This document shows positions 50,915-60,896 of a DNA stretch of 64,000 nt, one piece after another; the first letter of the stretch is position 1; each line of letters opens with the position of its first letter. Under the pieces are notes generated by a model. That model saw only the letters and a list, made by a program, of their open reading frames with translations, was not told the DNA's origin and did not search any database. Position numbers and translations under genes: made by a program. This stretch comes from Vibrio barjaei (GTDB taxonomy: Bacteria > Pseudomonadota > Gammaproteobacteria > Enterobacterales > Vibrionaceae). The stretch covers positions 675,061 to 739,060 of the forward strand of contig NZ_LQXO02000053.1 of the NCBI RefSeq assembly GCF_001639065.2, in the 5' to 3' direction.

Positions 50915-52090
50915 ATGAACAAAGAGAAGATGCCATTTCAAGTCTGGATACTAACACTTGCCGCCTTTGCTATCGGCACCGCAGAATTCATTATCGCAGG
51001 TATTTTGCCGCAAGTTGCTACATCGCTGTCGATTACTGAGGGTCAGGCAGGCTACTTAATCAGTGCATACGCACTTGCCATTGTGATTGGAGGACCAATC
51101 TTAACCATTTATCTCGCACGCTTTAATAAGAAAATGGTTCTTATCGGATTAATGGCACTATTTATAGCCGGTAACCTCATGTCAGCCTTTTCACCAAGTT
51201 ATGACATCTTGTTCATCAGTCGCATTATTAGTGGCTTAGTACAAGGTCCTTTCTATGGTATTGGTGCCGTTGTAGCGACAAACCTCGTGTCCGAGAAAAT
51301 GGCTGGCCGCGCTGTAGGGCAAATGTTTGCAGGCTTAACTCTTGCGAATGTACTAGGTGTTCCTGGCGGTACTTGGATCGGTGTTGAATTCGGTTGGCAC
51401 ACGACATTTATTGTGGTCGCTGCGTTCGGTGTTGTAGCTCTATTCGCCATTCTTGCCGCTATCCACTCAACGGGTCACGGCGAAGCGAAAAATGTTAAAG
51501 CACAACTGGCTGCGTTCAAAAATCCAAAACTTCTTATTAGCCTAGCGATTACCGCTGTGGTTTGGACTGGCTTCATGACACTTTACGGTTACATTGCTCC
51601 TATCGCTATGCATGTTGCTGGTTACGGTGAAAGTGCTGTGACATGGATTCTGGTCATTGTTGGTCTTGGCTTAATCATTGGTAACACGCTTGGTGGTCAC
51701 TCATCAGACAAAGATTTAAACAAATCTTCTCTATTTTGGGCCATTGCAATGATTGCGTCTCTGGTACTTGTTGGTGTGTTTACCGACAACAAAATCCTAT
51801 TCGTCGCTGCATCATTTATCTTCGGCATCGCATCATTCGCTAACGTTCCATCGATGCAATTGCGTGTAATGAACAACGGTGGTGACGGACAAGAACTGGC
51901 AGCAACAGCAAATATCTCAGCGTTTAATGTTGCTAATGCGTTCGGTGGATTCCTTGGAGGTATGGTTCTTGATGGTCAGCTTGGTGCAGAAATGATTCCT
52001 TACGTGGGTGTTATCGTTCCAATCATCGGTGTGTTGTTGATTCTTAAAGCGAACCGCAACGAGAAACAAGCACAACCAGTAGAAGCGTAA
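50915..52090 (+). CDS. MFS exporter of the DHA1/AraJ-like type
   Basis: A 391-residue 12-span Major Facilitator transporter. The N-terminal half carries GTAEFIIAGILPQVA and SAYALAIVIGGP, and the GRAVGQMFAGLTLANVLGVPGGTWIG segment is the motif C-like antiporter signature of drug:H+ antiporters (DHA1). It probably exports sugars or toxic compounds; the substrate cannot be read. A strong hairpin follows the stop. Confidence 0.87.
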   Translation: MNKEKMPFQVWILTLAAFAIGTAEFIIAGILPQVATSLSITEGQAGYLISAYALAIVIGGPILTIYLARFNKKMVLIGLMALFIAGNLMSAFSPSYDILFISRIISGLVQGPFYGIGAVVATNLVSEKMAGRAVGQMFAGLTLANVLGVPGGTWIGVEFGWHTTFIVVAAFGVVALFAILAAIHSTGHGEAKNVKAQLAAFKNPKLLISLAITAVVWTGFMTLYGYIAPIAMHVAGYGESAVTWILVIVGLGLIIGNTLGGHSSDKDLNKSSLFWAIAMIASLVLVGVFTDNKILFVAASFIFGIASFANVPSMQLRVMNNGGDGQELAATANISAFNVANAFGGFLGGMVLDGQLGAEMIPYVGVIVPIIGVLLILKANRNEKQAQPVEA

Positions 52091-52120
52091 TAGGCCTTTC
52101 TCCCCACTGCCTTACCAACC

Positions 52121-52150
52121 ATGCCGTGGCGTGTTAACGCGCCACGGCAT
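52121..52150 (+). terminator. Strong hairpin after the MFS gene
   Basis: Perfect 11-bp arms (ATGCCGTGGCG / CGCCACGGCAT) with an 8-base loop. The tail is not T-rich, so termination may depend on Rho or be partial. Confidence 0.6.
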
Positions 52151-52254
52151 ACGCATTAGCAGTCCGACGAGCTCGGCAGCGTTCTGTAAAAGCCAAATTC
52201 GATATTCAGCAAAGTCAACGTCGCTTTAATTGGCTTTGCTTTGAGGAGAAAACT

Positions 52255-53136
52255 ATGAACACTTTTGATAAGACATTACGACTACTCACCCTCATTGCCG
52301 CCACTTTTACGGTAATACTCTCTGTCAAAGCCGTTGTGGACAACGGACTAGGTAGTTGGGTCTCAACCTCCACAGGTCTATTTATTGCAGTTCTTATCGC
52401 GTCCTTACTTAAAACCTACAACAAAGGACAGGTTAACTTTTTTGGTTTGATAGGCGCTTTGTTTGCACAGCTCACATTAGGAAGGATTTTTTCAACCATT
52501 CATCTTGAATCAATCGATATTTCAATGTTGTCGTCACTTGATCCTCTGATGGTGGCAGAGACAGGCCCTGGTATCCCAAGCATCGAGCTGACCAGCACTT
52601 TGTTGTTCGTCTTATTGGCCCTACAACTTATCGCTCTCCCTTGGAGAAGCAAACTGTCGCTAACTCAACTGGCAACAGGAAAACCAGATCACTACGCATG
52701 GGGCATGACACTAGTAAGAATATACGTCGGGCTCATGTTTATTGCCCATTTCACTGGCCATTTGCTAGTCGGAGGTAACCCGTTTGCCGTATTTACTGAT
52801 TACTTTGGTAGCATTGGCCTACCCTTCCCCGAGGCCTTTGTCATTCTGGCGGGAATTATTGAGATATCCTTGGCGATTATGCTGTCCTTTGGTCTGTTCA
52901 CACGCCTCGCAGGGTTTGGTTCCGCTGTCTATTTATTTGTATCTGTAGGCTTGGGTGGCCACTATTCAGTGGGTTATGTATGGGTACTACCCACGGGCGG
53001 CTGGGAATTCCCTGCAATGTGGATCTTCGTATCTGGGATATTTATGTTAGCAGGCGGAGGGAAACTGTCTCTTGATTACTTGCTTAGAAAAAAGTTGGGG
53101 CAAAACTCCATTAGTTTGCCGGAATACTTGGCTTAA
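52255..53136 (+). CDS. DoxX-family membrane protein
   Basis: A 293-residue protein with about seven hydrophobic spans. The middle WGMTLVRIYVGLMFIAHFTGHLLVGG and the later FVILAGIIEISLAIMLSFGLFTRLAGFG match DoxX-like domains (HxxGHLLVG region). The N-terminal 150 residues add extra spans before the DoxX core. DoxX proteins are linked to quinol or thiosulphate oxidation and to envelope stress, but the role here is unknown. A strong terminator follows. Confidence 0.78.
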   Translation: MNTFDKTLRLLTLIAATFTVILSVKAVVDNGLGSWVSTSTGLFIAVLIASLLKTYNKGQVNFFGLIGALFAQLTLGRIFSTIHLESIDISMLSSLDPLMVAETGPGIPSIELTSTLLFVLLALQLIALPWRSKLSLTQLATGKPDHYAWGMTLVRIYVGLMFIAHFTGHLLVGGNPFAVFTDYFGSIGLPFPEAFVILAGIIEISLAIMLSFGLFTRLAGFGSAVYLFVSVGLGGHYSVGYVWVLPTGGWEFPAMWIFVSGIFMLAGGGKLSLDYLLRKKLGQNSISLPEYLA

Positions 53137-53160
53137 CGTATGCCAAGCTTAGTAACTAAA

Positions 53161-53188
53161 AAAGCGGGCAATCATCATTGCCCGCTTT
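53161..53188 (+). terminator. Rho-independent terminator after the DoxX gene
   Basis: Twelve-base arms (AAAGCGGGCAAT and complement) and a 4-base loop, flanked by A and T runs. It can also serve the convergent gene at 53211. Confidence 0.88.
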
Positions 53189-53210
53189 CTATTGAATATC
53201 GCTACTTCAC

Positions 53211-53510
53211 TTAAGGCTTTTCTATCAGATTTAGAACATCCGGCACACTGAGAATGCTCGCGTTAAAGATGAAAAACTGAGTCACTGCTGAATCACAAAC
53301 ACTTGATGTTGAAATGATAGCTGGTTGGCCTTTAAAGCCGATACGGGATAGCTTATGGCAGAGTTGCTCTGGCGCTTTATCGAATACTACATTAAGAAAG
53401 GGCAATAATTCCTGACTGACTAATCCTTGTTCATTGAACACTTCCATTGCCTGACTAAGATGATCCGTATCCGTGAACTCGATAATTTCTTCAATTTGTT
53501 CCAATTGCAT
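53211..53510 (-). CDS. 99-residue protein, function unknown
   Basis: A 99-residue acidic soluble protein (MQLEQIEEIIEFTDTDHL...). The N-terminal half is helical in appearance; the C-terminal half is more hydrophobic (FFIFNASILSVPDVL). I recognise no family. It stands alone between a terminator and a GNAT gene on the same strand, 127 bp away. No ribosome site is clearly readable, so I give moderate confidence that it is expressed. Confidence 0.5.
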   Translation of the reverse strand: MQLEQIEEIIEFTDTDHLSQAMEVFNEQGLVSQELLPFLNVVFDKAPEQLCHKLSRIGFKGQPAIISTSSVCDSAVTQFFIFNASILSVPDVLNLIEKP

Positions 53511-53637
53511 GTACTACTCAATTCCATTTTTATCAGATGCTTAGCTCCAGCGCCGAGTCTACACTATCTGAACCCTAGATAACATGTATTGGATCAAATT
53601 GAGTCTTTTCGAGGACTTCCAATCCTGTCAATCATAA

Positions 53638-54156
53638 TCACTTTATGCTCAGGCGATATATAGAAAGTGGGCTATCGCTATTAATTTGATGTAAGCCGAT
53701 ATACTGGAATCCCAGCTTTTCAAGCAATCGTATACTAGGTGAATTTTGTGGCAGTGATACCGCATCAATCACCGGAAGTTGGAAAGCATCAATGGCAAAA
53801 GTCAGCAGTTCGCTACAGGCCTCATGCGCATACCCTTTTCCTTGATAGCTAGGCAAGAACGCGTAGCCGAAATCAGGGTAACTCAGGTCGGGTTTCTTTA
53901 AGAAACCACAGATTCCGATTGGTGTTGAACATGCTTTGAGGCGCACAACATAATACCCAAATCCCAACTCGTGATAAGCTTTGATGAAACCGTTGGTTAG
54001 ATACTCTTGAGCTTGATCTGACGTACGAATATTGCGATCACCTATGTTTTTGAGCCATCCTTCACTGTTCATCAGCTCAACAAAGAAGCCAGCATCATTG
54101 CTGGTAATGTGATCAAGTTGAATTCGATCTGTATCAAGCAGTGTTTCAAAAGTCAT
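53638..54156 (-). CDS. GNAT N-acetyltransferase (RimJ/RimL-like)
   Basis: A 172-residue acetyltransferase of the RimJ/RimL group: DRIQLDHITSND at the N-terminus, GICGFLKKPDLSYPDFGYAFLPSYQGKGYAHEA for the acetyl-CoA loop, and QNSPSIRLLEKLGFQYIG for motif B. These proteins acetylate alpha-amino groups of ribosomal or other proteins or small molecules. The target is unknown. Confidence 0.85.
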   Translation of the reverse strand: MTFETLLDTDRIQLDHITSNDAGFFVELMNSEGWLKNIGDRNIRTSDQAQEYLTNGFIKAYHELGFGYYVVRLKACSTPIGICGFLKKPDLSYPDFGYAFLPSYQGKGYAHEACSELLTFAIDAFQLPVIDAVSLPQNSPSIRLLEKLGFQYIGLHQINSDSPLSIYRLSIK

Positions 54157-54565
54157 GGTATCTCTATACTCATTGAATAGTAGGAAGTCTCATCGGTAAA
54201 TCGCCATCTGATTCGATGACATCAGCATCTCTTCAAACTCACGATAACTGATACCGTATATACAATACCAACGGACAGCCCAAATGACGATACTTAAAGA
54301 GATTCATAATGGATAACCGTGGCTAGAGAATCGCATTGGGTTAACCAACCGTACTTTATTTGCAACAGAGCCCGAGTAACATACAAAAATCACTCATGAA
54401 CCCGTGATTTCAGCCGCATAAAGCGTCTAACACAACCAATTTTCCAAATATCCTTTGCAAGACTTGCTAACTTATTTTTAGGTGATTATTTACTAATCAT
54501 ATGCAGATCAAAAGCGTTAGAACGTGAAACGGAAATAATAAGATAACGAGTAAAAAGGATTAATT
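54157..54565. other. Gene-free region before the chitinase, with one inverted repeat
   Basis: A 409-bp space between divergent genes. I find no supported gene. TGATTA-TTTAC-TAATCA (54483-54499) is an inverted repeat with 6-bp arms, 67 bp before the chitinase start, and may belong to its promoter. Confidence 0.45.
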
Positions 54566-57166
54566 ATGTTTAGAATTAGCAAGTTAGCGGCTACGTTAGC
54601 GTGTATTGCTTTAAGCGGCAGCCTCTATGCTGCAGAAGCTTACGATGCAACGAAAACCTACTCTGGCGGCAGCCAAGTTACCGTTGGTGGTAATACCTAT
54701 GAAGCAAAATGGTGGGTTAATGCTGGACAAAGCCCTACTGATAACTACGTCAATGAATGGGATTCTCCATGGAAATTAGTCAGCAGCACTACACCCGAGC
54801 CAACGCCTGATCCAGACCCGACACCGGATCCAACACCTGACCCGACTCCCGACCCGACCCCAGATCCTACTCCTGATCCAGCACCTGGTACTGGAGCCTG
54901 TGCTGAATTCAACGTGTACCCAGATTGGACGCAAGGAGATCATGCCACTGGTGGCGACATCATGGTTAATGACAATGTTGCCTACAAAGCAAACTGGTGG
55001 ACATCTTCCATTCCAGGTAGTGACAGTAGTTGGGGACACCACCTAGATTGTAACAATAGCTCTTCTGGTGGCACTACTGCACTGAAACTGCCAAATCCAC
55101 TAGATCCAGTAAGGCTCGAAGTCAGTGGTTGGCCAAGTCACTTTGTGGTTGCAAGCCCTGCAAGTCTTGATGCTCCATCCACTTTGACCATCAATGCGAT
55201 TAATAACCAAGACCTTACGGACCTGACCAAACTGACTGAGGCCTTCGTAGCCTTGATTCAAGCAGCAGAACTTGCTGGCTCAACATCAATAATCCTCAAC
55301 AGTGATGTACTGGATGCTGCAACAGCTGATAAAGGCGCAGCCCTTGGTACTGTCTCAGTGAAACAAGCACTAACTGCAGCAGTAGATGCCACAGGTACCC
55401 ATAGCCAAATTGACGTTAACGCGATCAATACGCTTACGGATGATGTTAAAGGCTGGGCGCAAGCTCATAACCTCGTCATTTCAGCTCTGGCACCGCAGGC
55501 AACATTCGGTTGGACATTGAACATTGGTGACTTTGCTTACAATACTCATTCAGGTAAACGAGCAGTATGGAACGCCGCTTCTGGCACGTCTTCAGACCTG
55601 TTGGCAAGCTTCGAGCTTTATAAAGCAGACTCACTCAACAAGGCTGATTTTGTTTCCTTTACTAAATCCGCAACGACTGCCGCTCTTACAGATGAGCAAT
55701 GGCACTATGCGTTAGAATACGTTAAACAAGTGTCTGACCATATCAAAACACCCGCACTGCTCTCTTCTATTCCAACAACTCAAGCTTCCACCTACTTCTT
55801 AGGCAACAACTCTGGTGACCGCCATATTCGCAAAGCTGCACACAGCAACATTTTTGCGATTTTATTCGATACTGACAGTGCTGACCTAAATACTAAGATC
55901 GCTCGTTACCAGACTGCGACCGTACCTTTGTATTACGTTGGCGAAAGCGTGAAAAATGGACCACTCACTCGAATCACCTCATTAAATGCTGAGTTGGCAA
56001 GCGCTGAAAGTGCAATGAACAACCAAGCCTTCCTTTATGAAGTGGCTCAAGCACAATGGGCACCATCTACGGTTTACAAATGGAATGACTTCTTAGCAGG
56101 TCTTAATTCGATGCACAATGTCGGTGTTGCCGGTAACACGTTCTGGCTACTGGATGACAAGGCTAGCGATGCGACGAACTCAGTTTATGCAAAAGTCGCC
56201 ATTGCCGCGTTTTTAGCACAGAGTATGCAAGAAACCATTCGCTACAACGCTTGTGATGAGAACAACTGGTCTGAAGTTCGATACGGCGCTCCGGTTAACT
56301 ACCCGATGACAGCAAGTTGTGGTCAGTTAGGTCAGAAATACGCCGATTACGGTAAAGACCCAGTTACCGGCATTGACCACCCTTACTCGTGCCCACGCGA
56401 TCCAAAGATGGAAGTCACAGCACTAACCAATGCCAAATGGTACGGTGCACCAGCGCCAGTCTTCGCAGCACCAGACTCTGTACTAGCAGAGAAAGGTTTA
56501 CTCGTGAATGGCAATGTTGGTCGCTGGACAAACGACGGTCACTGTATGGAAGTCCCGACAAGCGTAGATACCTCTAAGCAAGTGTGGGAACGTGGCGAGT
56601 GTAAAGTTTATGAAGGTCAAAAAGCAGGTAAGTTCATCTGGGATGGTAGCGATACTAACGGCACTGTCGAAGGCTGTGGTTGGTGGGGCCGTGGCGTTAT
56701 TCAAACCACAGGTCGTCAAAACTTCGGTACGCTAAACCACTTCATGGGTCGTTCTCACGTCAGCCCTGATACAATTGGAACCACAGTGAATGGTGTTGTG
56801 GTTGAAGCACCGCCAGCGAACCCGCTCTATGCCGATCTCGACTTCTGTTCTAACCCAGGCTTAATTTGTAGTTCAGAAAAGAACAGAGAAATCAAATGGA
56901 TTGCAGGTCTATTCTACTGGGTAACCTCCGTACAGGCTTACAATGATGAAGGTGGTCCATACGCAAACTGGAACTACCATGCCGAACTGAAGAAATACGT
57001 TGACGGTGGCCTACAAGGCACTGAGTTTATCGACGCAGTTTCAGGCATAGTAAACCGTGGCTGCCCTGATAGTCATTGCCCGGTAAGTGGTGAAGTTCAC
57101 GCAGTTAAAGAGCGTCAAGACAACTTCAAACTTGTGTTACAAACTCTGGGTCTAAACCCTCAGTAA
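54566..57166 (+). CDS. Secreted GH19 chitinase with two chitin-binding domains
   Basis: An 866-residue exported chitinase. The signal peptide MFRISKLAATLACIALSGSLYA ends near residue 22. Then a CBM5/12-type chitin-binding domain (YDATKTYSGGSQVTVGGNTYEAKWW), a Thr-Pro-Asp-Pro linker (about residues 77-108), a second CBM (CAEFNVYPDWTQGDHATGGD...KANWWTSS), a spacer, and a C-terminal GH19 domain (SMQETIRY with catalytic Glu556, then CGWWGRGVIQTTGRQNFG). It hydrolyses chitin with inversion. The two binding domains fit insoluble chitin, common in Vibrio. The catalytic pattern is GH19, not the GH18 of ChiA. The start is chosen because of AAAAGGATTA before the ATG. Confidence 0.92.
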   Translation: MFRISKLAATLACIALSGSLYAAEAYDATKTYSGGSQVTVGGNTYEAKWWVNAGQSPTDNYVNEWDSPWKLVSSTTPEPTPDPDPTPDPTPDPTPDPTPDPTPDPAPGTGACAEFNVYPDWTQGDHATGGDIMVNDNVAYKANWWTSSIPGSDSSWGHHLDCNNSSSGGTTALKLPNPLDPVRLEVSGWPSHFVVASPASLDAPSTLTINAINNQDLTDLTKLTEAFVALIQAAELAGSTSIILNSDVLDAATADKGAALGTVSVKQALTAAVDATGTHSQIDVNAINTLTDDVKGWAQAHNLVISALAPQATFGWTLNIGDFAYNTHSGKRAVWNAASGTSSDLLASFELYKADSLNKADFVSFTKSATTAALTDEQWHYALEYVKQVSDHIKTPALLSSIPTTQASTYFLGNNSGDRHIRKAAHSNIFAILFDTDSADLNTKIARYQTATVPLYYVGESVKNGPLTRITSLNAELASAESAMNNQAFLYEVAQAQWAPSTVYKWNDFLAGLNSMHNVGVAGNTFWLLDDKASDATNSVYAKVAIAAFLAQSMQETIRYNACDENNWSEVRYGAPVNYPMTASCGQLGQKYADYGKDPVTGIDHPYSCPRDPKMEVTALTNAKWYGAPAPVFAAPDSVLAEKGLLVNGNVGRWTNDGHCMEVPTSVDTSKQVWERGECKVYEGQKAGKFIWDGSDTNGTVEGCGWWGRGVIQTTGRQNFGTLNHFMGRSHVSPDTIGTTVNGVVVEAPPANPLYADLDFCSNPGLICSSEKNREIKWIAGLFYWVTSVQAYNDEGGPYANWNYHAELKKYVDGGLQGTEFIDAVSGIVNRGCPDSHCPVSGEVHAVKERQDNFKLVLQTLGLNPQ
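54793..54888 (+). repeat. 12-bp tandem repeat encoding the TPDP linker
   Basis: About eight copies of a degenerate 12-bp unit, read as T-P-D-P, give a flexible linker between the two chitin-binding domains. Copy number could vary between strains. Confidence 0.8.
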
Positions 57167-57189
57167 TTTTCCATTATATCCGTAAAAAC

Positions 57190-57216
57190 ATAGGCTCTCG
57201 ATCTTCGGGAGCCTAT
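57190..57216. terminator. Hairpin between chitinase and phnR genes
   Basis: Eight-base arms (ATAGGCTC / GAGCCTAT) around an 11-base loop between convergent genes. The T-run is short. Confidence 0.5.
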
Positions 57217-57293
57217 TTGGTTACGAATCATTGAATCTGGCTATTTCCAGTCACCTTAGCTGGGCTTGTTGTTAGCTTGGTGACACGATGCCA

Positions 57294-57998
57294 TCAATCG
57301 AGCTGAGCAATAGATTCTATATTGATGGCATCGTGTCGCCAATATTCAATATCGCAATCAATCAACTCACCGTGCTGGTTGTAATTGATGCGCTCAACCA
57401 TCATAGCCGGTGTTCCAGAGGTCGCACGTAATGCTTGCGCGATGTCGCCAAGGAGCGAAGTGGTACTCACTCGGTATTTCACCTTACTGTATGTGACGCC
57501 GTACTCGTCGCGATAGATATCCGTCAAAGAGGAATTTTCCATATCAAACTCTAACAAATTCGCAAATGGTTCCGTCCGAATAAAGTTTGTCACGAACACA
57601 ACTGGGCGATCTTCTAAATAACGAACGCGATCTACTCGATAGATATCGGAGAACGGCGGCAGATGCAAAAGCTCTGCCGCTTGCTTGGTGGCTAACATCG
57701 CTTTGGCTGACAACAGCTCGGTTTTTGGCGTTCGATTTTGACTTTTCGCCATATTGGTAAAGTTCAATGTTTGAGTAGGGTCGTAACGCAGTGGCTCCGG
57801 TGAGATAAACCAGCCACGCCTATCCTCACGATAAATACGACCTTCCGACTCCAGTAATGACAACGCTTCACGCAGCGTTACACGAGTCGTGTCAAACGAC
57901 TCTGCTAACTTTCGTTCTGCTGGTAATTTCTGTCTTGGAGTGAGCATTCCTGAATCTATTTGCTCAACGATAGCGTCTTTAATTTTTACGTATTGCAC
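57294..57998 (-). CDS. phnR: GntR/UTRA-family regulator PhnR
   Basis: A 234-residue GntR regulator. The winged HTH reads RQKLPAERKLAESFDTTRVTLREALSLLESEGRIY and the C-terminal effector domain is UTRA type (RYLEDRPVVFVTNFIRTEPFANL, YRVSTTSLLGD). It is the last gene of phnT-phnUV-phnR and controls AEP transport and breakdown. Three copies of a TGGT-N4-ACCA-like operator lie before phnT, phnS and phnW. The effector is probably AEP or a downstream phosphonate; inferred. Confidence 0.9.
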   Translation of the reverse strand: MQYVKIKDAIVEQIDSGMLTPRQKLPAERKLAESFDTTRVTLREALSLLESEGRIYREDRRGWFISPEPLRYDPTQTLNFTNMAKSQNRTPKTELLSAKAMLATKQAAELLHLPPFSDIYRVDRVRYLEDRPVVFVTNFIRTEPFANLLEFDMENSSLTDIYRDEYGVTYSKVKYRVSTTSLLGDIAQALRATSGTPAMMVERINYNQHGELIDCDIEYWRHDAINIESIAQLD

Positions 57999-58025
57999 AC
58001 CGCATCCTTAATTCAATCATTGTTA

Positions 58026-59765
58026 TTAGCGCTTGCGCCACGCTTGAGTTCGACCTTCAAACAGCTTTCCAACAAACATATGGATAAGTTTGGCCACCGC
58101 TGCCGATAGCATGATCATCACTGCCATTGCCGCAGCACTGCCCGTCTGCCCGGCATCGTCCATATTCAGCACCGCTACCGATGCAGGGATGGTGTTGGTT
58201 GAATATAAGAATACTACTGCCGATGTGGTTGTTAAAGCATTGATAAATAAATATATCGCTATATCTAATACCGCTGGTAAACAGCAAGGCAGCGTAACTT
58301 TGAAAAACAGCTTATATTGTGGGAGTTTAACCGAGGCTGCGGTGGCTTCAATCTCTGCCGGTAACTGCTTCAGAGCCGTCAAAGCCGTCATGTGTCCAAC
58401 CGTGTAATAATGGACAATTGTATTAATCACCAGAAACGCCATCGTACCGTACATCACACCCAACGGGTTGTTGGCATCGTTAAAATAGAAGATATATCCC
58501 AAGCCGAGGACGAGTCCAGGTACCGCCATGGGAATCACACTCATCATTTGCATCGCTTGACGAACGGGAGCGAAGGCACGACCTTTTTCAATACCATAAG
58601 CACCGACAAAGATAACCACAGAACCAATAATCGCCGTCCACGTTGCAAGTTTCAGTGAGTTAAAATATGGACTCCATCCATAAGTACTCATCTCAGCAAA
58701 GTTATAGTTATTTAGCGTAAGTGCCTTGTTCCAAGGCCAAAACGTCACTAACGAACCATAAACTGCCATACCAAGTACCGCCAGAACCGCGAGGGAAATG
58801 ACCAAGCAGTATACGAAGCACACCGAGTCTCGCAGTGTATTAGGGGATGGTTGATAAGGCACAGAACGACTGTCCAACATGCTCTTTTGCTTTTTTTGTA
58901 CCCAGCGATCAACCGCGAAGGCCAATACCGCAGGAAGCAGTAGTAAGATACTGGTGACCGCCCCCATAGAGAAGTTTTGCTGCCCCACCACTTGCTTGAA
59001 TATATCCGTAGCCAGAACGTTGTAACTGCCACCAATGACCTTAGGCACACCAAAGTCACACACCACCAGCGTAAAAACGACGATTAGCGTACTGATCAAA
59101 CCGTACTTAGCAGCAGGTAACGTCACCATGAAGAAGGTCTTGAACGGAGAGGTTTTAAGAGCTCGAGCCGCTTCGTAAAGCCTAGCATCTGAGGTGCGTA
59201 AAGAGGTGTTGAGAATCATCAAGGCGTGAGGGAATGTCCAAAATATCAAGCCTAGAGAAATACCGACTAAGCCATAGACTGAATGCCCTTGCAGCAACTC
59301 TTTTGCGACACCCTGATTACCAAACAGAAAAATCAAACTGATAGCAGGCAACAGAGAAGGCGCCAATATTGGAGCCGTGCCCATCAGTTGGAATACGCCT
59401 TTAAAGGGCATGCAAGAGCGCGTTAATGCGAACGCATACCCAAACGCCAAAAAGCCTACTACGACAGTCACAATCAGACCAAGGGTGAAGGTATTGCTTA
59501 GTGAATACCATAAACTGTCAATAGCAAAATAGGTAGCAAAGTTTTGTAGGCCAACAAACTCACCGTCACTGTTTTGGACACTCTTTTTCATCATGGCCCA
59601 AAGAGGCATCAAGATAAACAATGTCATCGCTACAAAAACGAACGTTAGGAGACCAAACAAGACAATGTTGTCCTTGCTCATTGTTGAGCTCGCTTTTTGC
59701 GTCGCCAACTGTGCAATTCGTTGTTTCATAGATCCGCCTATCGTCAAGGTTGAAGATGCTTGCAT
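58026..59765 (-). CDS. AEP ABC transporter permease, two fused permease halves
   Basis: A 579-residue membrane protein with about 12 spans arranged as two binding-protein-dependent permease domains (EAA-type loops ARLYEAARALKTSPFKTFF in the first half and IEATAASVKLPQYKLFFKV in the second). In other 2-aminoethylphosphonate systems the permeases are separate phnU and phnV; here they are one chain. The start at 59765 has AAGGGA five bases upstream and lies 9 bp after the phnT stop. A later in-frame ATG (59729) also has a weaker site. It imports AEP with PhnS and PhnT. Confidence 0.87.
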   Translation of the reverse strand: MQASSTLTIGGSMKQRIAQLATQKASSTMSKDNIVLFGLLTFVFVAMTLFILMPLWAMMKKSVQNSDGEFVGLQNFATYFAIDSLWYSLSNTFTLGLIVTVVVGFLAFGYAFALTRSCMPFKGVFQLMGTAPILAPSLLPAISLIFLFGNQGVAKELLQGHSVYGLVGISLGLIFWTFPHALMILNTSLRTSDARLYEAARALKTSPFKTFFMVTLPAAKYGLISTLIVVFTLVVCDFGVPKVIGGSYNVLATDIFKQVVGQQNFSMGAVTSILLLLPAVLAFAVDRWVQKKQKSMLDSRSVPYQPSPNTLRDSVCFVYCLVISLAVLAVLGMAVYGSLVTFWPWNKALTLNNYNFAEMSTYGWSPYFNSLKLATWTAIIGSVVIFVGAYGIEKGRAFAPVRQAMQMMSVIPMAVPGLVLGLGYIFYFNDANNPLGVMYGTMAFLVINTIVHYYTVGHMTALTALKQLPAEIEATAASVKLPQYKLFFKVTLPCCLPAVLDIAIYLFINALTTTSAVVFLYSTNTIPASVAVLNMDDAGQTGSAAAMAVMIMLSAAVAKLIHMFVGKLFEGRTQAWRKR

Positions 59766-59774
59766 ATCTGTCCC

Positions 59775-60881
59775 TTAAGCCGCCGAATCTAACGTTGCAC
59801 TTAGCGATGGGTAGCCCAGCAAACCACTTTCAGAAAACGCAATATAGCGAATATCATTACGGCGCAGATTAAGCTCATTCGCCTGTTTCACGGGTACGTC
59901 CACATAAAGGGCATTGGCCAATGGTGCATGTTGCATTGCCACTTCGACGCGATAGTAAGACCCTTGAAACTCCTTGGATAACACTCTGACAGGAATGGCG
60001 TTCGAAGCGTGCTGGACAAAGTGTAGACTCTCCGGTCGCACGGCTAAATCAAATATATCGCCATGATTTAGAGTCCTATTGTCTAGCGTAGGCAAACGCA
60101 GCATAGATTCAGCAATACGCATGGTGTTAGAGGAAGGCACCGATGCTTCGATAAAATTCATACTGCCAACAAAATCCGCGACAAATCGAGTAGCAGGTTG
60201 CTCGTACACTTCTTGTGGCGTCCCTACTTGCTCAATCACACCGTGGTTCATCACCACAATGCGATCAGCCATAGATAACGCCTCTTCCTGATCATGAGTC
60301 ACCATAATGGTGGTGATACCGAGTTTGCGTTGCATCTGACAAATTTCATCTCGAAGGTGAGTACGCACTTTCGCGTCCAACGCTGAGAGCGGCTCATCCA
60401 AAAGCAGCAGACCTGGAGACAATGCCAATGCACGTGCCAGAGCCACACGCTGTTGTTGACCACCAGACAGTTGGTTGGGAAATTTTTCACCCGACGTTGG
60501 CAATCCAATCATCTTTAGCCAGTGCTCTACTTTTTCAAGCGCTTCTTTATTCGTCATCCCCTGATTCTTAAGACCAATGGCAATGTTCTCTTGCACTGTC
60601 AGGTTTGGGAACAACGCGTATGATTGAAATACAATTCCAAAATCACGTTTTTCTGGTGGCAAGAAGGTAATCTCTTCATCCGCTTGGTGGATTTCCCCAG
60701 AGGTTGGCAGATCCAAACCCGCTATCGCCCTAAGCAGCGTTGTTTTGCCGCAACCAGAAGGACCAAGGAAGCAGACGAACTCGCCTTTATTAATGGATAG
60801 AGAAATGTGTTTTAATGCTGTGAACTGACCGAATTGCTTCACCACATTGTTGATTTCTAGATAAGGTTTGGATACTGACAT
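59775..60881 (-). CDS. phnT: AEP ABC transporter ATP-binding protein PhnT
   Basis: A 368-residue ABC ATPase. Walker A is GPSGCGKTT, signature LSGGQQQRV, Walker B LLLLDEPLSALD, and the His switch VTHDQEEA. The last 130 residues form a TOBE-like regulatory domain (FDLAVRPESLHF). It energises AEP uptake. A perfect operator TGGTATATACCA lies 16 bp before its start. It is the first gene of phnT-phnUV-phnR. Confidence 0.92.
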   Translation of the reverse strand: MSVSKPYLEINNVVKQFGQFTALKHISLSINKGEFVCFLGPSGCGKTTLLRAIAGLDLPTSGEIHQADEEITFLPPEKRDFGIVFQSYALFPNLTVQENIAIGLKNQGMTNKEALEKVEHWLKMIGLPTSGEKFPNQLSGGQQQRVALARALALSPGLLLLDEPLSALDAKVRTHLRDEICQMQRKLGITTIMVTHDQEEALSMADRIVVMNHGVIEQVGTPQEVYEQPATRFVADFVGSMNFIEASVPSSNTMRIAESMLRLPTLDNRTLNHGDIFDLAVRPESLHFVQHASNAIPVRVLSKEFQGSYYRVEVAMQHAPLANALYVDVPVKQANELNLRRNDIRYIAFSESGLLGYPSLSATLDSAA

Positions 60882-60896
60882 CGTTTACTCTCCAAA

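Noticed and set aside
54793..54888. Repeat array considered as CRISPR
   Set aside because: The unit is 12 bp, has no spacers and encodes the T-P-D-P linker in frame.
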